From NCBI GenBank assembly GCA_902579105.1, contig CACHFM010000005.1, forward strand, positions 18,519-82,518: DNA of 64,000 nucleotides, in the 5' to 3' direction. This stretch comes from an uncultured Pelagibacteraceae bacterium (GTDB lineage: Bacteria > Pseudomonadota > Alphaproteobacteria > Pelagibacterales > Pelagibacteraceae). Positions 39,041 through 48,515 of the stretch are shown piece after piece. The notes below the pieces were generated by a model, which was given only the letters and a program-made list of their open reading frames with translations, was not told the origin of the DNA and ran no database searches. How positions within the stretch are numbered: the stretch's first letter is position 1; each line of letters starts with the position of its first letter. The translations under genes were made by a program, and so were the position numbers.

Positions 39041-40395
39041 TGGCCGCAGAAATTTTAATTGTTGATGATAATGCTGATATAAGAAATATTATAAATGAAC
39101 TTATAATTGATTCTGGATATAAAACTAGATTGGCAGCTAATTATAATCAAGCACTTGCTGAAATTGATAAAAAATTACCAGATGTTGCAATACTTGATGT
39201 TAAATTGGATAAAGGTGATAACGACGGTATAGAATTATTATCACATATAAAATCAAAAAATAAAGATATTCCAGTAATTATTATTTCTGGTCATGCAAAT
39301 ATTGAAATGGCTGTTAAGTCTCTTCAAAATGGAGCTTTTGAATTTATTGAAAAACCATTCGATCAAAATAGACTGTTAAATTTTGTTAGTAGAGCAGTTG
39401 AGAATTATAACCTTAAAAAGCTAAATAAAGAATATGAAAATAAATTATTTTCGTCTTATGATCTTATTGGTGAAAGTAAAAATATTGTTAATATAAATGA
39501 TCAAATAAAAAAAATTTCAATTACAGAAAGTAGAGTTCTAATTAATGGTCCATCTGGTTCTGGCAAAGAATTAATTGCTAGAAAAATACACAAAAGTTCA
39601 AATAGAGAAAAGAAACCATTTATAGTACTAAATGGTGCTCTTCTTGATGCAAACAAATATGAATTAGAGTTATTTGGCGAAGAAAAAGAAAACGGTTCTA
39701 TTTCCTATGGAGCTCTTGAAAAAGCAAATAATGGAACTCTCCTAATTGATCAGATCTCAGATATACCTTTAAATATTCAATCAAAAATATTAAGAGTTTT
39801 AACTGACCAAAAATTTAAAAGAATTAATGGAAATAATGATATAGTTGTAAATGTAAGATTAATTTGCTCTTCGAGTAAAGATTTAAAAAAAGAAATTGAA
39901 AAAGGTAATTTTAGAGAAGATTTATTGCACAGGATTAATGTTTTTGAAATTAATATAGAACCTCTTAGTCAAAGAATTTCAGACATACCTCTTTTAATCA
40001 AATATTTTTCAAAAAAAATATCTGAGAATTATAATATTAAAGAATTAGATATTGATGAAAATAATAGTTATATTCTTAATCATAATTGGCAAGGTAATGT
40101 TAGAGAATTAAGAAATTTAATAGAAAGAATTGCTATTTTGCAACCTGAGACAAAAGATAAAATTTCAAATATCGTTAAAGAGTCGTTAAAAAATAATAAT
40201 TTTACTGATCAAATTTCAGAAAATGACCTATCTGTGCCATTAAAAGAAGCTAGAGAAAAATTTGAAAAGGAGTATTTAACTATTCAATTAAAAAAATTTA
40301 ATGGCAATATTTCTAAAACAGCTAACTTTGTTGGAATGGAAAGAACTGCTTTGCATAGAAAATTAAAAGGTCTAGGAATTAAAGAATTTAACTAA
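39040..40395 (+). CDS. ntrX: NtrX-type response regulator with degenerate AAA+ domain
   Basis: Partner regulator of NtrY. The 451-residue protein has a receiver domain (ILIVDDNADIRNI, phospho-acceptor Asp in VAILDVKLDKGDNDG, Lys in IEKPFD), a central AAA+ domain with Walker A NGPSGSGKELIARKI, and a C-terminal Fis-type helix-turn-helix (GNISKTANFVGMERTALHRKLKGL). The sigma54-contacting GAFTGA loop is absent: the region reads FGEEKENGSISYGALEKANNGT. Walker B is LLIDQI, with Gln where LxxDE has Glu. It therefore probably binds DNA without activating sigma54. Confidence 0.9.
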   Translation: MAAEILIVDDNADIRNIINELIIDSGYKTRLAANYNQALAEIDKKLPDVAILDVKLDKGDNDGIELLSHIKSKNKDIPVIIISGHANIEMAVKSLQNGAFEFIEKPFDQNRLLNFVSRAVENYNLKKLNKEYENKLFSSYDLIGESKNIVNINDQIKKISITESRVLINGPSGSGKELIARKIHKSSNREKKPFIVLNGALLDANKYELELFGEEKENGSISYGALEKANNGTLLIDQISDIPLNIQSKILRVLTDQKFKRINGNNDIVVNVRLICSSSKDLKKEIEKGNFREDLLHRINVFEINIEPLSQRISDIPLLIKYFSKKISENYNIKELDIDENNSYILNHNWQGNVRELRNLIERIAILQPETKDKISNIVKESLKNNNFTDQISENDLSVPLKEAREKFEKEYLTIQLKKFNGNISKTANFVGMERTALHRKLKGLGIKEFN

Positions 40396-40396
40396 A

Positions 40397-41788
40397 ATGA
40401 ATATAATCATTTGTGGAGCTGGAAGAGTTGGTTTCACTATAGCGAAACAACTAAGTGATCAAGGACACTCCATTACAGTAATTGATCAATCAAGCGAAGA
40501 TATACAAAAAATTGATGACGCTTTAGATGTAAAGGCAATAGTTGGTAAAGCAACTTACCCATCAATTCTTGAAAAAGCTAACGCTTCTGAGACTGATATG
40601 ATTATTGCTGTTACAAGAAATGACGAGATTAATATGGTTATATGTCAAATTGCTTTTTCTATATTCAATATACCTAAAAAGATAGCAAGAATAAGATCTC
40701 AGGACTATCTAAATCCAAAATTTACAAGAGTTTATAATAAAGAAAATTTACCCATTGATGTAATTATTTCTCCAGAAATTGAAATTGCAAAATCTATTCA
40801 GAGAAAATTAGAAGCACCAGGAGCATTAGATAGTGTGCCTTTTGCTGATAATAAAATTAGATTGATAGAAATTTTGATAAATGAAAATTGTAATTTAATT
40901 AATATAAAACTTAATGAACTAACAAAAAAATATCCAAATCTTGATGCAAATATTATTGGTATAATTAGAAATGATAAATTTTTAATACCTAAAAAAAATG
41001 ATGATATTCAAAAAAATGATAAAATTTATGTTATTATAAATTCATCTCAGATGGCCGAAACACTAGAAGCATTCGGTCATAACGAAAAAATATCAAAAAA
41101 AATATTAATTGTTGGCGGTGGTAATATAGGATTTAACTTGGCAAAGAACCTTGAAGAATCTTTAGACTCAGCTAGGGTAAAAATTGTTGAAAAAGATAAA
41201 GATCGATCTGAGTTTTTAGCTAAAGAACTTAATAATACAATTGTAATAAATGGAAATGGTTTAGAAGAGGAGGTTTTGATTGAAGCTAATTTAGAAGAAG
41301 CAGAAACAGTTCTTGCTCTAACCAATGATGATGAAGATAATTTAATGGTAAGTGTATTAGTTGAAAAATTTGCTAAAGATGGAAAAAATGTTGATGATAA
41401 GAGAACAATGGCTCTTATTAACAAACCAAATTATTCTTTATTACAAAATTCACTTAAAATTGATGATCTTATTGACCCGAGAATGAATACAGTGTCTAGC
41501 ATTTTAAAGCATATTCACAAAGGTACAATTGAAACTGCGTATACAATTCTTAATGGTGAATATGAAGTTATAGAGGCTGAAATTATAGAAACATCAGAAT
41601 TAATTAATAAAGAATTAAAAAACTCAAATTTGCCAGATGAAATAAGAATTGGAGCTGTTTTACGCGAAAATAAAGTAATTATACCTAGATCAAATTTTGT
41701 ATTTCAAAAAGATGATAGAGTTGTTTTTTTAGCAAAAAAAGACTCAATTTCAGTTGTAGAAAATATATTTAGAATTAGTTCTATTTAA
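40397..41788 (+). CDS. trkA: Trk potassium uptake system regulatory protein TrkA
   Basis: Cytosolic NAD(H)-binding gating subunit of the TrkH potassium channel. The 463-residue protein has two tandem RCK units: the first begins MNIIICGAGRVGFTIAKQLSDQGHSITVIDQ and the second KKILIVGGGNIGFNLAKNLEESLDSARVKIVEKD. Each Rossmann part is followed by a TrkA-C domain, the last ending EIRIGAVLRENKVIIPRSNFVFQKDDRVVFLAK. The length fits the duplicated gammaproteobacterial/alphaproteobacterial TrkA. It lies 1 bp after ntrX and 4 bp before trkH. Confidence 0.95.
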   Translation: MNIIICGAGRVGFTIAKQLSDQGHSITVIDQSSEDIQKIDDALDVKAIVGKATYPSILEKANASETDMIIAVTRNDEINMVICQIAFSIFNIPKKIARIRSQDYLNPKFTRVYNKENLPIDVIISPEIEIAKSIQRKLEAPGALDSVPFADNKIRLIEILINENCNLINIKLNELTKKYPNLDANIIGIIRNDKFLIPKKNDDIQKNDKIYVIINSSQMAETLEAFGHNEKISKKILIVGGGNIGFNLAKNLEESLDSARVKIVEKDKDRSEFLAKELNNTIVINGNGLEEEVLIEANLEEAETVLALTNDDEDNLMVSVLVEKFAKDGKNVDDKRTMALINKPNYSLLQNSLKIDDLIDPRMNTVSSILKHIHKGTIETAYTILNGEYEVIEAEIIETSELINKELKNSNLPDEIRIGAVLRENKVIIPRSNFVFQKDDRVVFLAKKDSISVVENIFRISSI

Positions 41789-41792
41789 CTAG

Positions 41793-43190
41793 ATGTTACA
41801 ATTTAGAGTAAAATATTTAAGCTTTTTTTTTGGATTAATATCAATTTTATCTTTTTTTAATATAATTTATTCTTATTATTTTAATTTTTATCTAAATTTA
41901 AATACTTATTATTTTAGTCTTATTTCATCATCCGTAATTGCAGTAATATTTTACAAAATAAAAGCAAGTGAAAACAAGCCATCAATTTTTGAAAAAATTC
42001 TTACTGTTTTTTTAGGATATATTCTACTGCCTTTGATTTTATCAATTCCTTTTTATTTTAGTATATATAACTTAACTTTTTTAAATTCATTATTCGAAAC
42101 TGTTTCAGGCTTTACTTCAACAGGATTTACAATTTTTGACAATATTAAACATATTGATCAAGGATTAATATTATGGAGATCATCAATTCAATGGATCGGT
42201 GGTTTATATTTTTTATTTTCAATTATTTTTTTAATTGATATCTATGATGAAAGTTTAAAGAAATCACTTACAAATTTTTTATCGTTTAATAGTTCTGAAA
42301 TTTTAAAACAAACCATAAAGATTTTTTTATTATATTCTGGTTTAACAATATCAATTTTTTTAATTTTAAACATTCTTGGTATTAGATCTTTTAATTCTCT
42401 TAATTTGGCGATGTCTATTATTTCTTCAGGTGGTTTTATGCCAGTAAATGATTTGTCATTAGTTTTAAATAGTAATATTAAAATTATTATATTTTCATTT
42501 TTAATGTTAATTTCTTTTTTTAGTATTTTTTTTATTTTTAATTTAATTTTCTTAAGAAATAAAAATCTTAATTTCTTCTATGAAGATATTCATTTGTTTT
42601 TATACTTTATAATAGTTGTTACATTTTTTTTTATTTTTGACAAAAATTTTATTTATAGTTTTTTTTCTCTTGTAAGTAGTATTTCAAATATTGGTATTTC
42701 ACTTAAAATGAATCATGATGATCTAATTTTTGTTTATTTAATTTTAGTAATAATTGGAGGATCATTTTTTTCTACAAGTTCAGGGTTAAGATTCTTAAAA
42801 ATCTATTCATTAATAAAATATTCACTGAATCAAATACTATCTTATAGTAAGCCTAAGAATATTTTTATGAATAAATTAATTTTTTTTAAAATTAATTTTG
42901 ATTTTAAGGAAATAAACAAATATTTTTTAACTGTAATAATTTTTATTATTTCGTTATTTGTCTTAACTTCTTTATTAAGTTTAAGCGGTGTTCAATTTGA
43001 AAATTCTTTTAAATTGGCAATTTTAACTTTGATGAATACAGTTAATTCTTCGTCATATGGCTTAAGTGATTTTAATTTTAATAATTTACATATTTTTACT
43101 AAATATTTTATGATTTTTTTTATGATTATCGGAAGGGTTGAACTTTTAACTTTATTATTAATAGTAAAAAAATTTCTTTTTAAATATTAA
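41793..43190 (+). CDS. trkH: Trk-type potassium transporter membrane subunit
   Basis: Channel-like potassium transporter gated by TrkA. The 465-residue protein is strongly hydrophobic with about ten membrane helices and four weakly similar pore loops; the first contains FETVSGFTSTGFTIFDNI and another GGSFFSTSSGLRFLKIY, which supply the pore glycines. WRSSIQWIGGLYFLFSIIFL matches the TrkH WRxxxQWxGG segment. It is immediately downstream of trkA, and no terminator is evident before the tRNA-Arg that follows. Confidence 0.93.
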   Translation: MLQFRVKYLSFFFGLISILSFFNIIYSYYFNFYLNLNTYYFSLISSSVIAVIFYKIKASENKPSIFEKILTVFLGYILLPLILSIPFYFSIYNLTFLNSLFETVSGFTSTGFTIFDNIKHIDQGLILWRSSIQWIGGLYFLFSIIFLIDIYDESLKKSLTNFLSFNSSEILKQTIKIFLLYSGLTISIFLILNILGIRSFNSLNLAMSIISSGGFMPVNDLSLVLNSNIKIIIFSFLMLISFFSIFFIFNLIFLRNKNLNFFYEDIHLFLYFIIVVTFFFIFDKNFIYSFFSLVSSISNIGISLKMNHDDLIFVYLILVIIGGSFFSTSSGLRFLKIYSLIKYSLNQILSYSKPKNIFMNKLIFFKINFDFKEINKYFLTVIIFIISLFVLTSLLSLSGVQFENSFKLAILTLMNTVNSSSYGLSDFNFNNLHIFTKYFMIFFMIIGRVELLTLLLIVKKFLFKY

Positions 43191-43224
43191 TTTAGTATTA
43201 TATATGTAAAATTAATTAATAACT

Positions 43225-43301
43225 GCGCCCTTAGCTCAGCTGGATAGAGCATCGGTTTTCTAAACCGAGGGTCGGAGGTTCGAATCCTCCAGGGCGCGCC
43301 A
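43225..43301 (+). tRNA. tRNA-Arg (anticodon UCU)
   Basis: A complete cloverleaf can be drawn: acceptor GCGCCCT (43225-43231) with AGGGCGC (43291-43297), D arm TAGCTCAGCTGGATAGAGC, anticodon stem TCGGT/ACCGA with loop TTTCTAA (anticodon TCT), and T arm GGAGG-TTCGAAT-CCTCC. The discriminator is G and CCA is encoded (43299-43301). It reads AGA/AGG, the arginine codons favoured in this A+T-rich genome. Confidence 0.97.
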
Positions 43302-43326
43302 ATATCAATATATATCCATTATATTT

Positions 43327-43355
43327 TTGACCACACAAGATATAGTTAATAATAT
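43327..43355 (+). promoter_or_regulatory. Possible sigma70-type promoter for the aap operon
   Basis: TTGACC (43327-43332) and TAATAT (43350-43355) are separated by 17 bp, giving a start near 43362 and a leader of about 108 nt. A second -35-like TTGACG lies at 43377-43382 but has no well-spaced -10. No sigma54 (GG-N10-GC) site was noticed. Confidence 0.4.
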
Positions 43356-43410
43356 TCCAAAAATTTTAAATTTTCTTTGACGTTTTTAGATAATGATAGA
43401 AGATAAATCT

Positions 43411-43446
43411 AATTCAAATTTTATTTTGAATTATTTGTTAACAAAT
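43411..43446 (+). repeat. Two adjacent inverted repeats in the aapJ leader
   Basis: AATTCAAA (43411-43418) and TTTGAATT (43425-43432) flank a 6-nt loop. Directly after comes the perfect 14-bp palindrome ATTTGTTAACAAAT (43433-43446). Both lie between the likely promoter and the AAAGGAAG ribosome-binding site of aapJ. They could be operators or weak RNA hairpins; A+T richness makes short palindromes common, so function is unproven. Confidence 0.4.
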
Positions 43447-43469
43447 AAAAATAACTAAAAGGAAGAATA

Positions 43470-44510
43470 ATGTTTAAATACTTAAAACAATTAACTTCTT
43501 TAGTTGCTATGGTAGCTGTGTTGTTCACTTTTACAACAGAAACTATGGCTGCTAAAAAATCAAAGACACTTAAAAACACTCAAAAGAAGGGTTTTGTAAG
43601 ATGTGGAGTATCTCAAGGTCTACCTGGATTTTCTAATGCTGACTCAGCAGGAAACTGGACTGGTGTTGACGTTGATGTATGTAGAGCGGTAGCTGCTGCA
43701 GTATTAGGTGATGCAAACAAAGTTAAGTTTACACCATTAAGTGCTAAAGAAAGATTTACAGCTTTAACATCAAATGAGATAGATATCTTATCAAGAAATA
43801 CAACTTGGACTCTTTCTAGAGATGCTGATATCGGACTTACTTTCGTTGGAGTAAACTTCTACGATGGTCAAGGTTTTATGGTTAGAAAAAATTCTGGATA
43901 TACATCTGTGAATGATTTCAAAAACGGTATTTCTGCTTGTACAAACTTAGGAACAACAACTGAGCTTAACATGAGAGACTTCTTTAATTCAAAAGGAATT
44001 TCTTATGAGCCAGTAACTTTTGAAAAAGCTGACGAAGTTGTTGCTGCGTATGATGCTGGAAGATGTGATACCTATACAACTGATAAATCTGGTTTAGCTG
44101 CTCAAAGAATTAAATTGAGCTCTCCAGATGACCACATAGTTTTACCTGAAACTATTTCAAAAGAGCCTTTAGGCCCTGTAGTTAGACAAGGTGATTCTGT
44201 ATGGGAAGATATCGTAAGATGGTCTTTGAATGTTATGATCGAAGCTGAAGAATACGGTGTTAATTCAGCTAATGCAGACTCTATGAAAACTTCTGATAAT
44301 CCAGCAGTTAAAAGATTAGTTGGTGCAGAAGGTGAATTAGGAGCTGCTTTAGGTCTAGATAATGACTGGAGTTTAAGAATTATCAAGCAAGTTGGTAACT
44401 ATGGTGAAAGCTATAAGAGAAATATTGCTGACACTGGTATTTTGCCTGACAGAGGTCCAAATGAATTATGGACTAAAGGTGGAATTCTTTACGTACCACC
44501 AGCAAGATAA
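43470..44510 (+). CDS. aapJ: General L-amino-acid ABC transporter, substrate-binding protein
   Basis: Periplasmic binding protein for a broad range of L-amino acids. The 346-residue protein has a signal peptide (YLKQLTSLVAMVAVLFTFTTETMAA). The mature part has VRCGVSQGLPGFSNADSAGNWTGVDVDVCRAVAAAVLGD, SRNTTWTLSRD, CTNLGTTTELN and SLNVMIEAEEYGVNSAN, characteristic of AapJ/BztA. A good ribosome-binding site (AAAGGAAG) precedes the ATG. A strong terminator follows, so this gene is probably expressed well above the permeases. Its G+C content is visibly higher than that of most neighbours, as expected for a highly expressed protein. Confidence 0.96.
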   Translation: MFKYLKQLTSLVAMVAVLFTFTTETMAAKKSKTLKNTQKKGFVRCGVSQGLPGFSNADSAGNWTGVDVDVCRAVAAAVLGDANKVKFTPLSAKERFTALTSNEIDILSRNTTWTLSRDADIGLTFVGVNFYDGQGFMVRKNSGYTSVNDFKNGISACTNLGTTTELNMRDFFNSKGISYEPVTFEKADEVVAAYDAGRCDTYTTDKSGLAAQRIKLSSPDDHIVLPETISKEPLGPVVRQGDSVWEDIVRWSLNVMIEAEEYGVNSANADSMKTSDNPAVKRLVGAEGELGAALGLDNDWSLRIIKQVGNYGESYKRNIADTGILPDRGPNELWTKGGILYVPPAR

Positions 44511-44531
44511 TTAAATTAAATAATTAGTTAA

Positions 44532-44562
44532 AAAGGGCTAGATTTTTCTAGCCCTTTTTTTT
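44532..44562 (+). terminator. Rho-independent terminator between aapJ and aapQ
   Basis: GGGCTAG (44535-44541), loop ATTTTT, CTAGCCC (44548-44554), then eight T (44555-44562); flanking A and T runs extend the stem. It lies 22 bp after the aapJ stop and before aapQ, and probably acts as a partial terminator that lets a fraction of transcripts read into the permease genes. Confidence 0.9.
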
Positions 44563-44572
44563 ATAGTTTACT

Positions 44573-45724
44573 GTGAACCTTAATTTTAAAAAGATATTTC
44601 CACAATTACTTACCTTGTTGTTTGTTATACTTGTTTTTGGATTTTTTTCTTACAATGCTCAAGTTAACATGGAAAATAGAGGCATAACTTTTGGTTATGG
44701 TTTTTTATCTCAAGAATCTTCTTTTGATGTACAATTTTCATTAATTGAATTTGATGGCTCGCATTCATATTTTAGAGCATATCTAGTTGGTTTATTAAAT
44801 ACCATTTTAGTTTCAGTTATAGGAATAATATTTGCAACTATAATTGGTATTGCTGTTGGAATTGCAAGATTATCTAAAAATTATCTTATTGAAAGAACAG
44901 CAGCAATCTATGTAGAATTTTTTAGAAATATACCATTACTATTACAGATATTTTTTTGGTATTTTGCTGCTTTGAGAGCTTTGCCATTGCCACAAAAAGC
45001 AGAACCCATGTTTGGTGTATTTTTCTTAACAATAAAAGGTTTTTTTGTGCCTGCTTTTATATGGAATAATTTAGATATTTTTATTTATTCTATAATTGCA
45101 GCAATAATATCTATTATTTTTGTTAGAATACATGCAAGAAAAAAACAAGAAACTGAGGGTAAACAAACTCCAGTCTTGATGATTTCAATTGGATTATTAT
45201 TAATTTTACCTCTTTTAAGTTTTATAATAGGAGGAGCTAGTTTTACTGTAGAAGTTCCAGTCTTAAAACAATTATCGCAGTCTTCTTTTACTTATGAAGG
45301 TGGTATAGGACTGCCTCCTGAATTAATTGCATTAGCATTAGCATTATCTCTTTATACAGCAACTTTTATAGCAGAATGTGTTAGAGCAGGAGTGCAAGGA
45401 GTTGGAAAAGGTCAAAAGGAAGCTGCAGCATCAATAGGTTTAACTCCAAACCAAGTATTAAAATTAGTGGTTATGCCTCAAGCTTTAAGAATAATTATTC
45501 CACCTACTACTAATCAATATTTAAATTTAACAAAAAATTCTTCATTAGCTGCGGCTATTGCTTATCCTGATTTAGTTTTAGTTTTTGCTGGTACAGCTTT
45601 AATGCAGACAGGAAGAGCTATAGAAATTGTTTCTATAACAATGTTAACTTATTTATCATTAAGTATCACAATATCCATATTTATGAATTGGTATAATAAA
45701 AAAATTGCAATTAAAGAAAAATAA
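44573..45724 (+). CDS. aapQ: General L-amino-acid ABC transporter permease AapQ
   Basis: One of two heteromeric permeases working with AapJ and AapP. The 383-residue protein starts with GTG. The ABC permease core runs from FRAYLVGLLNTILVSVIGIIFATIIGIAVGIARLSKNYLIERTAAIYVEFFRNIPLLLQIFFWYF to the EAA-type loop QGVGKGQKEAAASIGLTPNQVLKLVVMPQALRIIIPPTTNQYLNLTKNSSLA. The N-terminal region contains FGFFSYNAQVNMENRGITFGYGFL, which is typical of AapQ. It overlaps aapM by 1 bp. Confidence 0.95.
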   Translation: MNLNFKKIFPQLLTLLFVILVFGFFSYNAQVNMENRGITFGYGFLSQESSFDVQFSLIEFDGSHSYFRAYLVGLLNTILVSVIGIIFATIIGIAVGIARLSKNYLIERTAAIYVEFFRNIPLLLQIFFWYFAALRALPLPQKAEPMFGVFFLTIKGFFVPAFIWNNLDIFIYSIIAAIISIIFVRIHARKKQETEGKQTPVLMISIGLLLILPLLSFIIGGASFTVEVPVLKQLSQSSFTYEGGIGLPPELIALALALSLYTATFIAECVRAGVQGVGKGQKEAAASIGLTPNQVLKLVVMPQALRIIIPPTTNQYLNLTKNSSLAAAIAYPDLVLVFAGTALMQTGRAIEIVSITMLTYLSLSITISIFMNWYNKKIAIKEK

Positions 45725-47166
45725 TGAATAAAATTAATTTTTTAACACCCAATAAAGAAAATTTATATACTTACTTGTATATAGGTATATTCTTATTTTT
45801 TTTTAGTGTTTTAGATGTATTTTTAAATTCATTTTATAATTTTAATTTAACTGGATTTTTACCTTCTTCTATCAGTTCTGTTTTACCATTAATTTTAGGC
45901 TTCATTGGTTTACATTTAATTAGAATTGAATATTCGGGAATAAAAAAATTAGATGTACTAAATAAAAATATTAATACAAATAGTTTTAATGCCTTTTTAT
46001 CATTAATAATTATATTCGTAGTAATTAAAGCACTACCTCCATTACTGAGTTGGTTCATTATAGATGCTAATATTGCAGGGGATAGCAAAGATGCTTGTAC
46101 TGGATCAGGAGCATGTTGGACTTATATTAAAATTTGGTTTAATCGATTTATGTATGGAATGTATCCTAATGCTGAACAATGGAGAATAAACTTATCATTT
46201 GTTGCATTAGCATTTCTTGGATCAATTGGTTATTTTGCTACTGAAAAATATAAAAAGTATCTAACACTTTATTATGTAGTTATTTATCCAATAATAGCTT
46301 TTTTATTTATTTTCTTTTTTATTTCAGGTGGACCTATATTTTTTGATTTTTCATATGGAATTATTGCTGCAGTAATTTCACTAATTATTGGTTTCTTTAT
46401 TCCATCAAAATTTAAAATGTATTATTTTATAATTGTTCCAATAACTATTTATATTTTATTAAAATATGTTTTGTTTTATGAAGCGCTTATAGAATTAGGA
46501 AAATTGGAAGCTCTAGAGTGGGTTGAAACTGGTGCCTGGGGAGGATTATCATTAACATTTATAGTATCATTTTTTTGTTTAATATTTTGTTTCCCAATAG
46601 GATTATTTTTATCCTTAGGTAGAAGGTCGGATTTTCCTATAATTAAATATATATCTATAGGTATGATTGAATTTTGGAGAGGTGTACCTTTAATAACGGT
46701 ATTATTTATGTCTTCAGTTATGTTTCCAATGTTTTTACCAGAAGATATGTTTATTGATAAATTAGTAAGAGTTATTATTGCAATTTCATTATTCGAAGCA
46801 GCGTATGTTGCAGAAGTAATTAGAGGAGGATTACAAGCTTTACCTCGTGGTCAATATGATGCTGCAAAGTCTTTAGGTATGGGTTATTGGAAAATGCATA
46901 TTTTCGTAATTTTACCACAAGCTTTAAAATTAGTAATACCCGGTATAGCAAATACTTTTTTAGCTTTAGTAAAAGATACCCCTTTAATATTTGTTGTTGG
47001 TTTATTAGAGATTGTTGGAATGCTTAACCTTGCTAAAACAAATCCTAAATGGTTAGGATTTGCTATGGAAGGATATGTATTTGCTTCAGTATTATTTTTT
47101 ATTATTTGCTATGCAATGAGTAAATATAGTTATAATTTAGAACAGAAATATAAAACTGAAAGATAA
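45724..47166 (+). CDS. aapM: General L-amino-acid ABC transporter permease AapM
   Basis: Second permease of the complex. The 480-residue protein has the AapM-type periplasmic segment [35 protein letters not shown] in the middle. The ABC core ends with the EAA loop [54 protein letters not shown]. It is longer than the roughly 380-400 residues of better-known AapM proteins because of extra hydrophobic segments at the N-terminus and before the core. It is followed by aapP after 2 bp. Confidence 0.93.
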   Translation: MNKINFLTPNKENLYTYLYIGIFLFFFSVLDVFLNSFYNFNLTGFLPSSISSVLPLILGFIGLHLIRIEYSGIKKLDVLNKNINTNSFNAFLSLIIIFVVIKALPPLLSWFIIDANIAGDSKDACTGSGACWTYIKIWFNRFMYGMYPNAEQWRINLSFVALAFLGSIGYFATEKYKKYLTLYYVVIYPIIAFLFIFFFISGGPIFFDFSYGIIAAVISLIIGFFIPSKFKMYYFIIVPITIYILLKYVLFYEALIELGKLEALEWVETGAWGGLSLTFIVSFFCLIFCFPIGLFLSLGRRSDFPIIKYISIGMIEFWRGVPLITVLFMSSVMFPMFLPEDMFIDKLVRVIIAISLFEAAYVAEVIRGGLQALPRGQYDAAKSLGMGYWKMHIFVILPQALKLVIPGIANTFLALVKDTPLIFVVGLLEIVGMLNLAKTNPKWLGFAMEGYVFASVLFFIICYAMSKYSYNLEQKYKTER

Positions 47167-47168
47167 TT

Positions 47169-47903
47169 ATGGCCGATCCTATTATTCAAATTAAAGACAT
47201 GAACAAATGGTTTGGAGATTTTCAAGTATTAAAAGATATAAACCTTGACGTTGAAGCAAATAAAAAAATAGTAGTTTGTGGACCATCTGGTTCTGGTAAG
47301 TCTACTTTAATTAGATGTATTAATAGACTAGAAGAACATCAGAAAGGCTCAATAATAGTTGATGGTACAGAATTATCAGAAGAAACAAAAAATATTGAAC
47401 AAATAAGAGCTGAAGTTGGAATGGTATTTCAGCAATTTAATTTATTTCCTCATTTATCAATATTAGATAATTGTACACTTGCTCCTATTTGGGTAAAAAA
47501 AATGCCAAAAAAAGAAGCAGAAGAATTAGCACTTAAGCAATTAAAACAAGTTCAGATTGATGATCAAGCAAACAAATATCCTGGTCAATTATCTGGTGGT
47601 CAGCAACAGAGATGTGCAATAGCAAGAGCTCTTTGTATGGAACCAAAAATAATGCTTTTTGATGAACCAACATCTGCATTGGATCCAGAAATGATTAAAG
47701 AAGTTTTAGATGCCATGGTAAATTTAGCTAAAGCAGGTATGACAATGATTGTAGTTACGCATGAAATGGGCTTTGCTAAAGAAGTAGCCGATGAAGTAAT
47801 TTTTATGGACGAAGGTATGATTATAGAGAAGGCTAATACAACCGAATTCTTTGCTAATCCAAAAAGTGATAGAACTAAGCTATTTTTAAGCCAAATACTT
47901 TAG
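47169..47903 (+). CDS. aapP: General L-amino-acid ABC transporter ATP-binding protein
   Basis: ATPase of the amino-acid transporter. The 244-residue protein has Walker [28 protein letters not shown]-loop [16 protein letters not shown], signature [19 protein letters not shown], Walker [16 protein letters not shown] and switch [22 protein letters not shown], all typical of the polar-amino-acid (GlnQ/AapP) subfamily. It is the last gene of aapJQMP; no clear terminator follows. Confidence 0.96.
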   Translation: MADPIIQIKDMNKWFGDFQVLKDINLDVEANKKIVVCGPSGSGKSTLIRCINRLEEHQKGSIIVDGTELSEETKNIEQIRAEVGMVFQQFNLFPHLSILDNCTLAPIWVKKMPKKEAEELALKQLKQVQIDDQANKYPGQLSGGQQQRCAIARALCMEPKIMLFDEPTSALDPEMIKEVLDAMVNLAKAGMTMIVVTHEMGFAKEVADEVIFMDEGMIIEKANTTEFFANPKSDRTKLFLSQIL

Positions 47904-47934
47904 AATTGTTTTAGAAAATAAATTAAAAAGTATC

Positions 47935-47970
47935 TTGACAGGTTTTTAATAATACAAAATTTAGTATAAA
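47935..47970 (+). promoter_or_regulatory. Possible promoter before the XRE regulator
   Basis: A perfect -35 TTGACA lies at 47935-47940. The best -10-like elements are TTTAGT at 47960 (19-bp spacer) and TATAAA at 47965 (24-bp spacer, too long), so the -10 is uncertain. It suggests the regulator can be transcribed separately from aapP. Confidence 0.33.
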
Positions 47971-48048
47971 AATAAAAAATTTTTCTATTGCACGATCTTA
48001 AATAAATATGTTGAATAAGTTTTTAAAATTTAATTAAGAGGGGTCTTA

Positions 48049-48426
48049 ATGGAAGAAAATTTCAATAAACATTTAGGCAATAAGCTTAAATTAAGAAGAT
48101 TAGCACTTGGATTAACTCAAACTAAAGTCGCAAAAGCAATTAACGTTACATTTCAACAAATTCAAAAATATGAAAAAGGAACTAATGGAGTTAGTTCAAT
48201 TAGATTACTTCAATTATCAAACTATTTAAAAGTTCCTATTAATTATTTTTTTGAAGATTTTTCAGAATATTTAATTAATTTAGAAAAATCTCAACAAGGT
48301 CACATGAATGTAAATTATAATTTTTTAACAAAATTATATTCTGAATTGAACGATGATCAGAAAATTAAATTTAAAAAATCTTTACAAATTTCAAATACAG
48401 CAGTTGAAATTTCAAAAGTTATATAA
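48049..48426 (+). CDS. XRE-family helix-turn-helix transcriptional regulator
   Basis: Small DNA-binding protein of 125 residues. Residues about 9-66 form a Cro/CI-type domain: LGNKLKLRRLALGLTQTKVAKAINVTFQQIQKYEKGTNGVSSIRLLQLSNYLKVPINYFFED. The remainder is helical with no recognisable ligand domain. Proteins of this size and start are common in Alphaproteobacteria, often with pleiotropic roles. It follows the aap operon after 145 bp on the same strand, with a GAGGGG-type ribosome-binding site, and could regulate it, but nothing in the sequence proves a target. Confidence 0.85.
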   Translation: MEENFNKHLGNKLKLRRLALGLTQTKVAKAINVTFQQIQKYEKGTNGVSSIRLLQLSNYLKVPINYFFEDFSEYLINLEKSQQGHMNVNYNFLTKLYSELNDDQKIKFKKSLQISNTAVEISKVI

Positions 48427-48515
48427 TTTAATTTTTCTTTTAAGACCTAATATTAAATTATTAACTGCTTAATATTTATAAATTATAATAAAAATTATTT
48501 TCTAATAATACTTTT

